Positions 9,790 to 17,994 of a stretch of DNA of 64,000 bases are shown piece by piece. The first letter of the stretch is position 1; the number at the start of each line of letters is the position of its first letter. The notes under the pieces are model-generated. The model did not search any database. It was not told the DNA's origin and worked only from the letters and a program-made list of their open reading frames with translations. The translations under genes and the position numbers were made by a program. This stretch comes from Bacteroidota bacterium (GTDB lineage: Bacteria; Bacteroidota; Ignavibacteria; Kapaibacteriales; UBA2268), in assembly GCA_021780815.1 (NCBI GenBank), contig JAJXYC010000012.1, positions 25,001-89,000 of the forward strand, written 5' to 3'.

Positions 9790-11832
9790 ATGAAAAAAGT
9801 GTTCTTATTTATTGTATTTGTAATTTCTACGAATATTGCATATTCCCAGTGGCAATCTATAAACCATGGTATATTTGGCGGCAATGTTTATGCACTTGCA
9901 GCTAATGGGGATGTAATTTTTGCAGGAACTTCGGGTGGTGTTTTTCTATCTACTAACAATGGAAGTAGCTGGGAACCAAAGAATAATGGTTTAATGAATG
10001 CGAGTGTTTATGTACTTGTAACTAATGGGAATGTGCTTTTTGCAGGAACTTCTGGCGGTGTTTTCTTATCTACTGATAATGGCAATAGCTGGGAGCAAAA
10101 AAATAATGGATTAACTAATACTAACGTTTATGCACTTGCAACTAATGGGAATATGCTTTTTGCAGGAACTTCTGGTGGTATTTTTCTATCTACTGATAAT
10201 GGAAATAGCTGGGAACAAACGGAGGTTAATGGATTGATGGATATTGAGGTCTATACTCTTGCAATTAACGGGAATAATGTTTTTGCAGGTACCTGGAATG
10301 GCGTTTTTCTATCTACTGATAATGGAAACAGTTGGGAACAAAAAAATAATGGTTTAATGGATTTAGAACCTAAACATTTTGCTGCTGTTGTAACAGATGG
10401 GGACAATATTTATGTTGGTACTAATGATAATGGTGGAATTTATAGTCATAGCGGTGTTTTCCTATCTACTAATAATGGCAACAGTTGGGAGCAAAAAAAT
10501 AATGGATTAACTAATACTAATGTTTATGCACTTGCAACTAATGGGAATGTACTTTTTGCAGGAACTTCGGGTGGTGTTTTTCTATCTACTGATAATGGAA
10601 ATAGTTGGGAGCAAAAGGGGGAATTGACAATAAATAATAATATTTATGCTTTGGCGACCAATAATAACAATATCTTTGCTGGAACATCAGGATATATTTT
10701 TCTATCTACTGATAATGGCAACAGCTGGGAGCAAAAAAATAATGGTTTAGCAGATGCTGATACTCAAGATTTTAGTGTAAATGGTAATAATATTTTTATT
10801 GGGATTAATGGTGGTGGTGTTTTTCTATCTACTGATAATGGCAACAGCTGGGAGCAAAAAAATAATGGATTAACTAATACTGATGTTTATGCACTTGCAA
10901 ATAATGGGAGTAACCTTTTTGTAGGAACTTTGGGCGGTGGTGTTTTCTTATCTACCGATAATGGGAATAGTTGGGAAGCAAAAAATAATGAATTAACTAG
11001 TACTGATATTTATGCACTTGCAAATCATGCAAATAATCTTGTGGTTGGTACTTCGGCTGGTGTCTTTCTATCTACTGATAATGGCAATAGTTGGGAACGA
11101 AAGATTAATGGATTAATGGAACTTTATATTAGAGCCGTGACAATAAATGGAAATAATATTTTTGCAGGAAGTGACAATGGTGATATATTTCTATCTACTG
11201 ATAATGGCAATAGTTGGGTGCCGAAAACGAAGAATGGATTGATTAAAACTCGTATTTACACTTTTAATATAAGTGGGAATAATATTTTTGTAGGAACCGA
11301 CTGGGGTGTTTTTCTGTCTACTGATAATGGCAACAGCTGGGAGCAAAAAAATAATGGTTTAACAAATAAACATATTTATGCACTTGCATCTACTGGAAAT
11401 AATATTTTTGCGGGAACTTCAAATGGGATTTATTTTTCTACCAATAATGGTGATAATTGGGAAACAAAAAGTAACGGCTTGATTAATGTTGTTTATGTAT
11501 ATTCTTTATTAATAAATGGTGATAATATTTTTGCAGGGACTTATGGTGGTGGTGGTGCTTTTCGTGCCAAACTACATGATTTTGGTATTACAAGTATTAA
11601 TGCGAATGAAGATAATTATATCAATAACGTAATTTCCCCAAATCCAGTATTTGATAAACTCAATTTATATAATTTGCCTGAAAATGCAAGGAGTTACGAG
11701 ATTTACGACCAACTGGGAATAAAAGTCAGCGGCGGAATAATAGCAAATGAAATCGATGTTTCCACCCTACCAACTGGAATATATTTCTTAAAAATTGGAA
11801 ATGAAAAGCCGATGAAATTTGTAAAGGTATAG
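9790..11832 (+). CDS. Secreted repeat protein (BNR/sortilin-like) with type IX sorting domain
   Basis: The 680-residue protein has a signal peptide (cleavage near AYSQ, residue 20) and about 13 tandem repeats of roughly 40-45 residues. Each carries a FLSTDNGNSWE core followed by KNNGL...VYALATNGNNIFAGTSGGV. The STDNGxSW word is the Asp-box/BNR motif of photosystem stability factor/sortilin-like beta-propellers. The C-terminal segment of about 75 residues (SPNPVFDKLNLYNLP...LPTGIYFLKIGNEKPMKFVKV) is a type A sorting domain. Repeats are also nearly identical at DNA level, so copy number may vary by recombination. Ligand and role are unknown. Confidence 0.85.
   Translation: MKKVFLFIVFVISTNIAYSQWQSINHGIFGGNVYALAANGDVIFAGTSGGVFLSTNNGSSWEPKNNGLMNASVYVLVTNGNVLFAGTSGGVFLSTDNGNSWEQKNNGLTNTNVYALATNGNMLFAGTSGGIFLSTDNGNSWEQTEVNGLMDIEVYTLAINGNNVFAGTWNGVFLSTDNGNSWEQKNNGLMDLEPKHFAAVVTDGDNIYVGTNDNGGIYSHSGVFLSTNNGNSWEQKNNGLTNTNVYALATNGNVLFAGTSGGVFLSTDNGNSWEQKGELTINNNIYALATNNNNIFAGTSGYIFLSTDNGNSWEQKNNGLADADTQDFSVNGNNIFIGINGGGVFLSTDNGNSWEQKNNGLTNTDVYALANNGSNLFVGTLGGGVFLSTDNGNSWEAKNNELTSTDIYALANHANNLVVGTSAGVFLSTDNGNSWERKINGLMELYIRAVTINGNNIFAGSDNGDIFLSTDNGNSWVPKTKNGLIKTRIYTFNISGNNIFVGTDWGVFLSTDNGNSWEQKNNGLTNKHIYALASTGNNIFAGTSNGIYFSTNNGDNWETKSNGLINVVYVYSLLINGDNIFAGTYGGGGAFRAKLHDFGITSINANEDNYINNVISPNPVFDKLNLYNLPENARSYEIYDQLGIKVSGGIIANEIDVSTLPTGIYFLKIGNEKPMKFVKV
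9940..11470 (+). repeat. Tandem coding repeats, about 13 units
   Basis: The word TTTCTATCTACTGATAATGG recurs with few changes about every 105-140 bases across this interval and encodes the FLSTDNG core. Units differ by small in-frame insertions. Confidence 0.85.
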
Positions 11833-11923
11833 ATTCTTTGCTACGATCAGAATGACGGACTGGTACATGTCATTCCCTCGCAAGAGGGAATCTAATGGAT
11901 TCTTCGCTTCGCTCAGAATGACG
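11832..11923. repeat. Dispersed palindromic repeat element
   Basis: Two imperfect direct copies of a 26-base word, GATTCTTCGCTTCGCTCAGA and the following six bases (11832-11857 and 11898-11923), flank an inverted repeat ATTCCCTC-GCAA-GAGGGAAT at 11872-11891. Related pieces occur inside the gene at 42498-42565 and, decayed, at 44239-44262. Apart from this element, the 316-base gap between 11832 and 12149 holds only AT-rich sequence and the presumed promoter of the next gene. Confidence 0.75.
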
Positions 11924-12148
11924 AAATTTTTTTTGCATCTGAGTTGTAACTTTTTTCAAAAAAAAACACTCTTTATAAATCACTCTTTATATATAAAGAA
12001 TTTGCTAAATTAGAAAAGAAAGTTTTTACAAGAATGTAGATTGCGTTTCAATATCCTTGTTATTTTTGAATGAATATAAAGATGTATTTTTAATTTTATG
12101 TAGTTTTTGCTTATATTTTCTTAATTTGCATAAAAAAAGGTTATTGAA

Positions 12149-14272
12149 ATGAAAATTAGATACATTTTTTGTTTGTTTGGTGCAGTAATACTTTTAACTA
12201 CAATTATCACCAAAGCACAAACGATGAACTCAAAGGATTTGACTATTGCAATTTCGGCAGAAATTACCAAAACACCAAATCCATCGATTAAATTGAAGTG
12301 GGATAATTACAAAAATCCCAAAAGATATGATGTTTACAGGAAGGCGAAAAGCGATTTACTTTGGGGTAATCCAATCATAACGCTTGATAGCAATGCAACG
12401 GAATGGACAGATTTCAACGTAAAAGTAGGCGTCCCTTATGAATATCAAATTCTTGGGACAGGGCAAAAGTATGTAAAGCCATCAGCAACGGATTCTGGTT
12501 ATGTTGATTTTACTGCAACAGGTTATATATTAGCAGGTATAGAAGTTTTACCTAATTTGTCGCCAGGTACCTGTTTGCTTTTAGTTGATTCAACGATGGT
12601 TGATATTTTAACAAATGAAGTAAATACATTGGCGGCAGATTTGCAAGGCGATGGCTGGAATGTAGTTGAAAAATCATCGCCAAGAGCAGAAAAATTTGAT
12701 GGAGATAAAGTTAAATTAGTAAAAGGTATTATTGCTGATGTTTATAAAGAAAATGCTGATTTATCAAGTATTATATTAATAGGAAGAGTACCAGTGCCAT
12801 ATTCGGGTAATTTAAATCCAGATGGACATCCAGATCATCTAGGAGCTTGGCCTGCTGATGTTTATTATGGCACAATTAACGAATCTGCTCCTTGGACAGA
12901 TGTTTCTGTGAATTCAACTACTGCTTCTCGTGAAGAAAATAAAAATGTGCCGGGCGACGGTAAATTTGATAATACCGTTTTAGATGATTTTGTGCAAGTT
13001 AAATTTGCTGTTGGAAGAATTGATTTTTATAATATGCCTCTTTTTTACGATTCTACAAAGGCATATCCAGAAGCAGAACTTGTTCGTAAATATTTAGTTA
13101 GAGATCATCTTTTCCGTACTAATCAATTAAACGTTGAATGGAAGGGATTAATAGATGATAATTTTTCAGCACAAAGTTATCCAGAAGCATTTGCCGCTTC
13201 TGCTTGGCGAGCATTTAGTAACTTTTTTCCTGCTGATAGTGTGCAAAATATTGATTATATTTCAACATTAAGCCAACATACTTATCTTTGGTCTTATGGT
13301 TGTGGTGGTGGTACTTATACTTCGGCAGGTGGTATTGGAGCATCTACTGATATGCAAAAAAATAACATTCAGGGAATTTTTACAATGCTCTTTGGTTCAT
13401 ATTTTGGAGATTGGGATAATCAAAATAATTTCTTACGCTCTCCACTTGCTTCTAATCCTGGGGCATTGACTATTGGCTGGTCAGGAAGACCACATTGGTT
13501 CTTGCATAGAATGAATCTCGGTGAAACTATTGGCTCGTCTTTATTATTAACGCAAAATAATAATAATTTATTTTATCCCAATATTTACTATACTGCTCAA
13601 TATCCACAAGGAGTTTTATATACTACTGGTACTCGGGAAGTTCATATTGCTTTGCTTGGTGACCCAACTTTAAAAATGTTTAATAATAATGTTGCTACTC
13701 CATCAAATTTACAATTATCTGAAATGCCTAATGGGCATATTCAATTATCTTGGAATGCCCCTTCGCAAACTGGTGATTTTAAATATGTTGTTTATAGAGC
13801 AACACAAACAAATCAAACTTATCAACTTATTACGTCCGCTCCTATTGCAGAAACACAATTTGAAGATAATTTCCTTTATGATGGAACTTTGGATTATATC
13901 GTGAAAGCAGTTGAAATAGAAAATTCAAGAAGTGGTTCTTTTTATGCTTCAAGTAATCCTATTTTTGCTAATATTAAAACTACTGATGTCCCTAATGACA
14001 ATAATAATAATGAAATTGCAATTTTCCCTAACCCAACCGCTGATTATTTAACTATTCAGTTTCAATCTTATTCCACGAATTCAAGTATAGAAATTTTAAA
14101 TCTTGAAGGGAAAATTATTAATTCTTTCACATTCAATTCTGCTGTGAATGGTAGTAATAACTTAATTTATAATTTAAATGATTATAATAACAACAAGATT
14201 GGAAGTGGTGTGTATTTTGTAAAAATTTCAACGGGGACAGAAGTAATTTTACGAAAATTTATTAAGTATTAG
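12149..14272 (+). CDS. Gingipain-like (C25-type) secreted protein with FN3 and type IX sorting domains
   Basis: The 707-residue protein has a signal peptide (cleavage near TKAQ, residue 25), an N-terminal fibronectin III-like domain (about 40-125, with LKWDNYKNPKRYDVYRKA), a central domain, a second FN3 (about 515-600, LSWNAPSQTGDFKYVVYRA) and a C-terminal type A sorting domain (IFPNPTADYLTIQFQ...GVYFVKISTGTEVILRKFIKY). The central part resembles gingipain/C25 proteins: SSIILIGRVPVPYSG, then AWPADVYYG, then VKFAVGRIDF. A possible catalytic pair is His377 and Cys385 in SQHTYLWSYGCGGG. The family assignment is by motif only; activity is not proven. It is a single gene with its own terminator. 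Confidence 0.75.
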   Translation: MKIRYIFCLFGAVILLTTIITKAQTMNSKDLTIAISAEITKTPNPSIKLKWDNYKNPKRYDVYRKAKSDLLWGNPIITLDSNATEWTDFNVKVGVPYEYQILGTGQKYVKPSATDSGYVDFTATGYILAGIEVLPNLSPGTCLLLVDSTMVDILTNEVNTLAADLQGDGWNVVEKSSPRAEKFDGDKVKLVKGIIADVYKENADLSSIILIGRVPVPYSGNLNPDGHPDHLGAWPADVYYGTINESAPWTDVSVNSTTASREENKNVPGDGKFDNTVLDDFVQVKFAVGRIDFYNMPLFYDSTKAYPEAELVRKYLVRDHLFRTNQLNVEWKGLIDDNFSAQSYPEAFAASAWRAFSNFFPADSVQNIDYISTLSQHTYLWSYGCGGGTYTSAGGIGASTDMQKNNIQGIFTMLFGSYFGDWDNQNNFLRSPLASNPGALTIGWSGRPHWFLHRMNLGETIGSSLLLTQNNNNLFYPNIYYTAQYPQGVLYTTGTREVHIALLGDPTLKMFNNNVATPSNLQLSEMPNGHIQLSWNAPSQTGDFKYVVYRATQTNQTYQLITSAPIAETQFEDNFLYDGTLDYIVKAVEIENSRSGSFYASSNPIFANIKTTDVPNDNNNNEIAIFPNPTADYLTIQFQSYSTNSSIEILNLEGKIINSFTFNSAVNGSNNLIYNLNDYNNNKIGSGVYFVKISTGTEVILRKFIKY

Positions 14273-14297
14273 CCGATCATCAATAATATCTAAATGC

Positions 14298-14340
14298 AAT
14301 ATTCCCAACAATTCTTGAAATTATTGGGAATATTTTTTTG
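14298..14340 (+). terminator. Intrinsic terminator
   Basis: AATATTCCCAA pairs with TTGGGAATATT around a 15-nt loop and runs into a T tract. It lies 26 nt after the preceding stop codon. Confidence 0.85.
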
Positions 14341-14429
14341 TTGCTTTGGAACTCATTTATTTTGCGATTTTTTAATGAACATATTGCAACTAAATAATTA
14401 TTTGGGTTAATTATTTCCTTATTTCCCTT

Positions 14430-14706
14430 TTATTTTTTTTGAATTTGCTCTTTTGCTTTATCTTTTAATTGATTGATTTTTTCTTTAGTTTTTTGGGTCT
14501 GTGGCAATTTCTTTGCCCTTTTTGATTACCGCTTTTGACCTTCTTTGCCTTTGTTGCCAGACTACTCCGTATGCCGTGGTATCTTTCACTTTACTGATAA
14601 TGCCTCTTTTCTTTACTTATATTTTAGTTTCTGCATCTAAATTTTTTGATGAGAAGGCTAATCCAATGAATAACAAAGATATAATAATTTCCTTCGTTTG
14701 AATCAC
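14430..14706 (-). pseudogene. Decayed small secreted Lys-rich protein gene (tentative)
   Basis: Minus-strand reading gives coding-like segments in different frames. A signal-peptide-like start (GTG at 14706, IIISLLFIGLAFSSKNLDAETKI) is cut by a stop. A segment KVKDTTAYGVVWQQRQRRSK then leads to KKGKEIATDP, and another frame carries KTKEKINQLKDKAKEQIQKK up to a stop at 14430. Together they look like one exported, lysine-rich helical protein broken by at least two frameshifts. No intact frame exists. Confidence 0.35.
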
Positions 14707-14714
14707 ATTTAATT

Positions 14715-15503
14715 TTATTTAATATTTTTAAAAAATTCGGGACGATACTCAAAATGCATTGTATCGAAATGATACCATTTGCCGCCCCAAATGAATCCAT
14801 GTTTTTCAAATATTTCCACAATTTCTAATGGTATTAAATTATGATATGGATATATTCCATTTTTATTTTCTTTTAAATTTCTCCAGTAATGTGAATGTTT
14901 CGTATTAATATCAATCGCAATACCGAAACTATGCATACTCAATTTATTTGTCCCTGCAATTACCCGCCAATTAAATGTTCCACCGATAGGTTCCAAGTAT
15001 TCGAGAAATTTCTTTGGTAATTTATCTAATTCATCAGAAACTTTTTGAAGTTGAATCGCCGCTCCATTTATTCTAGAAAATTTGATTTTTATACCATAAT
15101 TTTTCGGTAACCAAACGACATTCGTCAAATTCTTATTAACTTCATTTTTTGAATTACCATAAATTTTTCTAAAAAAATCATCATTTCTTATTCGACCTGG
15201 TTCAAAATTTTTCGGAATAGGAATTTGAAAGTCTTTCCCATAGACATAGTTTTGTGAGAACATATCAAAAATACTTGCATAATTCAAAGTATCCTCAAAA
15301 GTTTTTTTTTCATTAGAATTATTTAAGGGCAATTTTTCCCCTGATTTGAAATATACAAAATTAGAATCAACATTAACAATAATGTTATTATAGTTTTTCA
15401 GCAATATTTGCTTAATATCCTGAAAGTTCTTTTGAGCCTGAGATGGCGCAAAGTGCATCAACCCGAAAAACAAAATAATCCCAATTTTTCTAACAAATTG
15501 CAT
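14715..15503 (-). CDS. M15 family peptidoglycan peptidase (D-alanyl-D-alanine carboxypeptidase/endopeptidase-like)
   Basis: The 262-residue exported protein has a signal peptide (cleavage near SQAQ, residue 24) and a C-terminal M15 domain. Metal ligands are visible in SMHSFGIAIDIN (His191, Asp198) and WYHFDTMHFEYRPE (Asp247 and His250), matching the HxxxxxxD...ExxH pattern of VanY/CwlK-type enzymes. Such enzymes cut peptide bridges in the cell wall. About 170 residues precede the catalytic part and show no clear domain. It has no operon partners. Confidence 0.85.
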   Translation of the reverse strand: MQFVRKIGIILFFGLMHFAPSQAQKNFQDIKQILLKNYNNIIVNVDSNFVYFKSGEKLPLNNSNEKKTFEDTLNYASIFDMFSQNYVYGKDFQIPIPKNFEPGRIRNDDFFRKIYGNSKNEVNKNLTNVVWLPKNYGIKIKFSRINGAAIQLQKVSDELDKLPKKFLEYLEPIGGTFNWRVIAGTNKLSMHSFGIAIDINTKHSHYWRNLKENKNGIYPYHNLIPLEIVEIFEKHGFIWGGKWYHFDTMHFEYRPEFFKNIK

Positions 15504-15822
15504 AATTCACTACAAAAAAAAAGTAAAAATAAGCAAAAAAAATTAAAAAATATCCCAAAAATATCCCAAAAATTTTTCTAACCTACAAAAAAAATGAGAA
15601 AAATAAATTACAATTAATTTATTCTATTTTGCAAAAGTATTAATATTCGTAATTATAGCGAAGTAACGTTTGTCGGTATGGTAAGGAAGCGGGTTTCGGA
15701 GCAAGAAACTGTCAACCTGCACTGAACTTAAATAGAAGCACAAAGTTCCAAGTTTGCACGTCAGCCTGCCTGATGCTTATAAATTATTAGAATAATTATT
15801 TATTTCTTTTTCCCTTATCGTT
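15504..15822. other. Gene-free region with cassette-like repeat sequence
   Basis: The left 150 bases are AT-rich and include TACTTTTG on the minus strand at 15639-15632, a -7-like box for the M15 gene. From 15661 to 15780 the base composition rises and contains TAACG, CGGGTTTCGG and the repeat copy TTTGCACGTCAGCCTGCCTG. This part looks like the boundary of a mobile module and not like a gene. Confidence 0.5.
15753..15775 (+). repeat. 23-bp direct repeat, left copy flanking the AHSA1 gene
   Basis: This copy begins TTTGCACGTCAGCCTGCCTG and differs by one base in 23 from the copy at 16324-16346. The two copies bracket the frameshifted AHSA1 gene. Confidence 0.8.
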
Positions 15823-16304
15823 TTATGATTTGATGAATATTTTAGCCATCTTTTCTATACACTGTTCTAATCCAAGTTTTGCTTGTCCAAACATTTGCCC
15901 AAAGTCTGCAAACTCTTTAAAAGTTATTTCTGTTTTACTTCCTTCCATATTTTTAAAGTGATAATAGTTTCTGTGTCCTTTGGAAAGTCGGTTGGCATAC
16001 CTATTTTGACTGGGTCAACAACATTACCATTTTCGTCTGATAAGTTTTGGATGTATTCAATTTTTTCATTGAGAATGATTTTCTTGTAAGTCCAAATGTT
16101 ATACCAATCCTGTCCCCCATATTCCTTTGGGGCTCTCATACATACAAGTGATGTTCCTCCTTCATTAAAATTAATTTTTGCACTTGGACAGGTAAAGTTG
16201 TCTGGTCCCCACCAACGCTTTACAAGTTCAGGGTCAGTAAAAGTTTTCCAAACTAATTCAATTGGTGCATCAAAGACTTGTGAAATAATTATTTCTTTTT
16301 TCAT
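15823..16304 (-). pseudogene. AHSA1/SRPBCC-family gene with a single-base frameshift
   Basis: The intact N-terminal 120 residues read KKEIIISQVFDAPIELVWKTFTDPELVKRWWGP, the hallmark start of Activator-of-Hsp90 homology 1-like SRPBCC proteins, and continue through TETIITLK. The frame then runs into a premature stop at 15924 with the abnormal tail IWKEVKQK. Adding one A to the A5 run at 15950-15954 restores NMEGSKTEITFKEF and the typical family ending GLEQCIEKMAKIFIKS, terminating at 15823. It is therefore a recent frameshift, a sequencing error in a homopolymer, or, less likely, programmed slippage. The gene lies between 23-bp direct repeats. Confidence 0.8.
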
Positions 16305-16323
16305 TTTGTTTGTCTGCTTAAAC

Positions 16324-16346
16324 TTTGCACGTCAGCCCGCCTGATG
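16324..16346 (+). repeat. 23-bp direct repeat, right copy flanking the AHSA1 gene
   Basis: This copy begins TTTGCACGTCAGCCCGCCTG. It is followed by ACCCGTGTTAGGTG at 16351-16364, whose GTTAGGT fits the degenerate GTTRRRY core of integron-type recombination sites. That match is short and may be chance. Confidence 0.75.
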
Positions 16347-16405
16347 GAAAACCCGTGTTAGGTGTAGTTGTTATTTCTTTTTAGCAATGTATTCATCCAT
16401 TCGAC

Positions 16406-16717
16406 TCAATAATCTCCACCATTCACTCTTGTCTTTACGGAATGTTTTTGTTGCCACAGCTCTAACAAATATTTTTCGTAACTCATCGCCTCTAAAACTT
16501 CATATATGTTTTTTAATGTTTCAAAGGAGCGGTCTGTGTAGTTTGCATGACTAATAAAATGAAGTGCAGTCTGTTCTGCTTGAAATTCTGTCCGATGTTC
16601 TTCTCTAATTCTTTGCAATTCATTTTTAAACTGAACCTTTTGAATGAAGCAGGCAATTAGTCCGTCTACAAGTGTTCCAATTAAACCGGCTGCGACTATA
16701 ATTATAGATAATGTCAT
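16406..16717 (-). CDS. Small membrane-anchored protein of unknown function
   Basis: The 103-residue protein has one N-terminal membrane segment (about residues 3-26, LSIIIVAAGLIGTLVDGLIACFI) followed by a charged, helix-forming cytosolic part (FKNELQRIREEHRTEF...). I do not recognise the family. Its ATG overlaps the stop of the upstream gene in an ATGA arrangement, so the two are translationally coupled and probably act together. Confidence 0.6.
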   Translation of the reverse strand: MTLSIIIVAAGLIGTLVDGLIACFIQKVQFKNELQRIREEHRTEFQAEQTALHFISHANYTDRSFETLKNIYEVLEAMSYEKYLLELWQQKHSVKTRVNGGDY

Positions 16718-17127
16718 AATGTTAAATGTTCAAAAAGATTTTTTACTGCTCTGTCATTAGGAAAGTCTTGATAGCAGTCAAAGTAGTTTTTTACTGCCTT
16801 TACAAAAAGTATCGCAGATTCGTTCTCGAAATCTCCGTCTACCCAAAGATTATCTCCGCTGTCGTTGTGCTTCAACTCATTTTTTACATTGTTTATCTTT
16901 TGAATTAATTCTTTGTCAGATGGTTTTTGTCCTGAAAAATAGGCGTAAACACTCCTTAGATAAATCACCTCGCCTTCAAGTTGATTTGTATTCGTCCGCT
17001 TCTTGGCTATTTGTCCGTGCATCTCCTCTGCTGCTCCAGACAGTGTGATGGAACAAACATAGTCACCCTTATTGTAGTGTCTTGCTGCTGCCTTAATTTG
17101 TTTTACAGCAATACCTTTCTTTTCCAT
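16714..17127 (-). CDS. HEPN-like helical protein
   Basis: The 137-residue all-helical protein begins VKQIKAAARHYNKGDYVCSITLSGAAEEMHGQI, which follows the HEPN pattern of a first helix with A..Y..GDY and a second with AI.LAG.AEE. A later segment, NNVKNELKHND, sits where HEPN ribonucleases carry their RxxxxH motif, but the Arg is not clearly present. The start codon lies 12 nt beyond a 66-bp repeat that carries a promoter-like box. It is coupled to the small membrane protein downstream. A defence or toxin-type role is possible but inferred only from fold and setting. Confidence 0.55.
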   Translation of the reverse strand: MEKKGIAVKQIKAAARHYNKGDYVCSITLSGAAEEMHGQIAKKRTNTNQLEGEVIYLRSVYAYFSGQKPSDKELIQKINNVKNELKHNDSGDNLWVDGDFENESAILFVKAVKNYFDCYQDFPNDRAVKNLFEHLTL

Positions 17128-17138
17128 GTCGATTTACA

Positions 17139-17204
17139 ATTACGTCCAACTCTTTTATTTTCTTTCTCTTAATAAGCGCAAGTGCAAAAATACGGAAAAA
17201 ATTA
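17139..17204. repeat. 66-bp direct repeat, copy A
   Basis: This is identical to 19365-19430 at 63 of 66 positions. On the minus strand the copy contains TATTTTTG (17192-17185), a good TAnnTTTG -7 box, and ends with GTTGGACGTAAT just before the HEPN-like gene. It therefore looks like a promoter/leader that has been duplicated. Confidence 0.9.
17185..17192 (-). promoter_or_regulatory. -7 promoter box for the HEPN-like/membrane gene pair
   Basis: TATTTTTG on the minus strand lies 58 nt upstream of the ATG at 17127. No clear -33 TTG is seen at the usual distance, so the call rests on the -7 box and its conservation in both repeat copies. Confidence 0.4.
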
Positions 17205-17311
17205 AAATTGTGTAAAATAATTTTGTGGTATGAAAAGTTGCCGATTGTGTGAATACTTTTTTATAATGTTCATTTTATAAGAGTCACTCAGCAATTATAG
17301 TATATTGTATG

Positions 17312-17950
17312 TTAACTGTATTTTTCAATAGTTTTTATTTCATTTTCAATTTGTTGTATTACTTCTTTATTTGTAATTTCACCATCTAAACTGAAAACTA
17401 CAAATACTTTTCCTTTGTATTTTTCTTCAAAATCTCTAAAATTTGCTTTCATTCTCTCGGTTGTAGAGTAATTTCCAAAATTTGATTTGGCTGTAGCAGG
17501 TTTTATTTGAATACCAAAGGCATATTTACCTACAAATCCCAAATAATCAATATCTCCTGCGTGGTCAAGGTCTGTATCGCTTTCTACAAATTTTACTTTT
17601 GGAAAATATTTTGCCAATTCGTCATTTACAACCGATTTTTCTCGCAAATATCCGTCAAAAGTTCTGTTAATTGTTAGATTGTGAATATAATCAATACAAT
17701 CTTTCAATGTCAAATCTTGAAATGCAGATGTCCATTCTGGTATAACTACTTCTGTTATCTTTTCATACAATCTTTCGCCTAATTCTTGCAAAATTTCAGG
17801 TGTTATTTTGATTGGATTTTTACTTTCTGTATATGCTTTCTCAAAATACCATTTTTCCCAATCTTCAATCGCTTTCGGCTGACATTCACGTATTAATGCC
17901 ATAACTCCACCTACTTTATTTGGTTGAAAGTTGATAAGTTTGACAAGCAT
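17312..17950 (-). CDS. MjaI-like type II restriction endonuclease
   Basis: The 212-residue protein resembles the MjaI restriction endonuclease family. A PD-(D/E)xK-type core is visible as GDIDYLG (Asp133, Asp135) followed by FGIQIKPAT (Gln148, Lys150), where a Gln takes the usual Glu/Asp place before xK. It lies 44 nt downstream of the adenine/cytosine methyltransferase gene in the same direction, the standard layout of a type II pair. If the family assignment holds, CTAG-like sites are the expected target, as for MjaI itself. The pair is enclosed by 66-bp direct repeats. Confidence 0.75.
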   Translation of the reverse strand: MLVKLINFQPNKVGGVMALIRECQPKAIEDWEKWYFEKAYTESKNPIKITPEILQELGERLYEKITEVVIPEWTSAFQDLTLKDCIDYIHNLTINRTFDGYLREKSVVNDELAKYFPKVKFVESDTDLDHAGDIDYLGFVGKYAFGIQIKPATAKSNFGNYSTTERMKANFRDFEEKYKGKVFVVFSLDGEITNKEVIQQIENEIKTIEKYS

Positions 17951-17994
17951 AATTTAAAACTTTTTCTTTCTTACCAAATTCTAATGAGTATTTC

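Noticed and set aside
9940-11470. Regular repeats that could suggest a CRISPR array
   Set aside because: They are long, in frame, and encode a repeated protein motif; there are no unique spacers of constant size and no cas genes.
14501-14701. Plus-strand open frame of 66 codons
   Set aside because: Opposite the decayed minus-strand gene, with no ribosome binding site and no recognisable domain.
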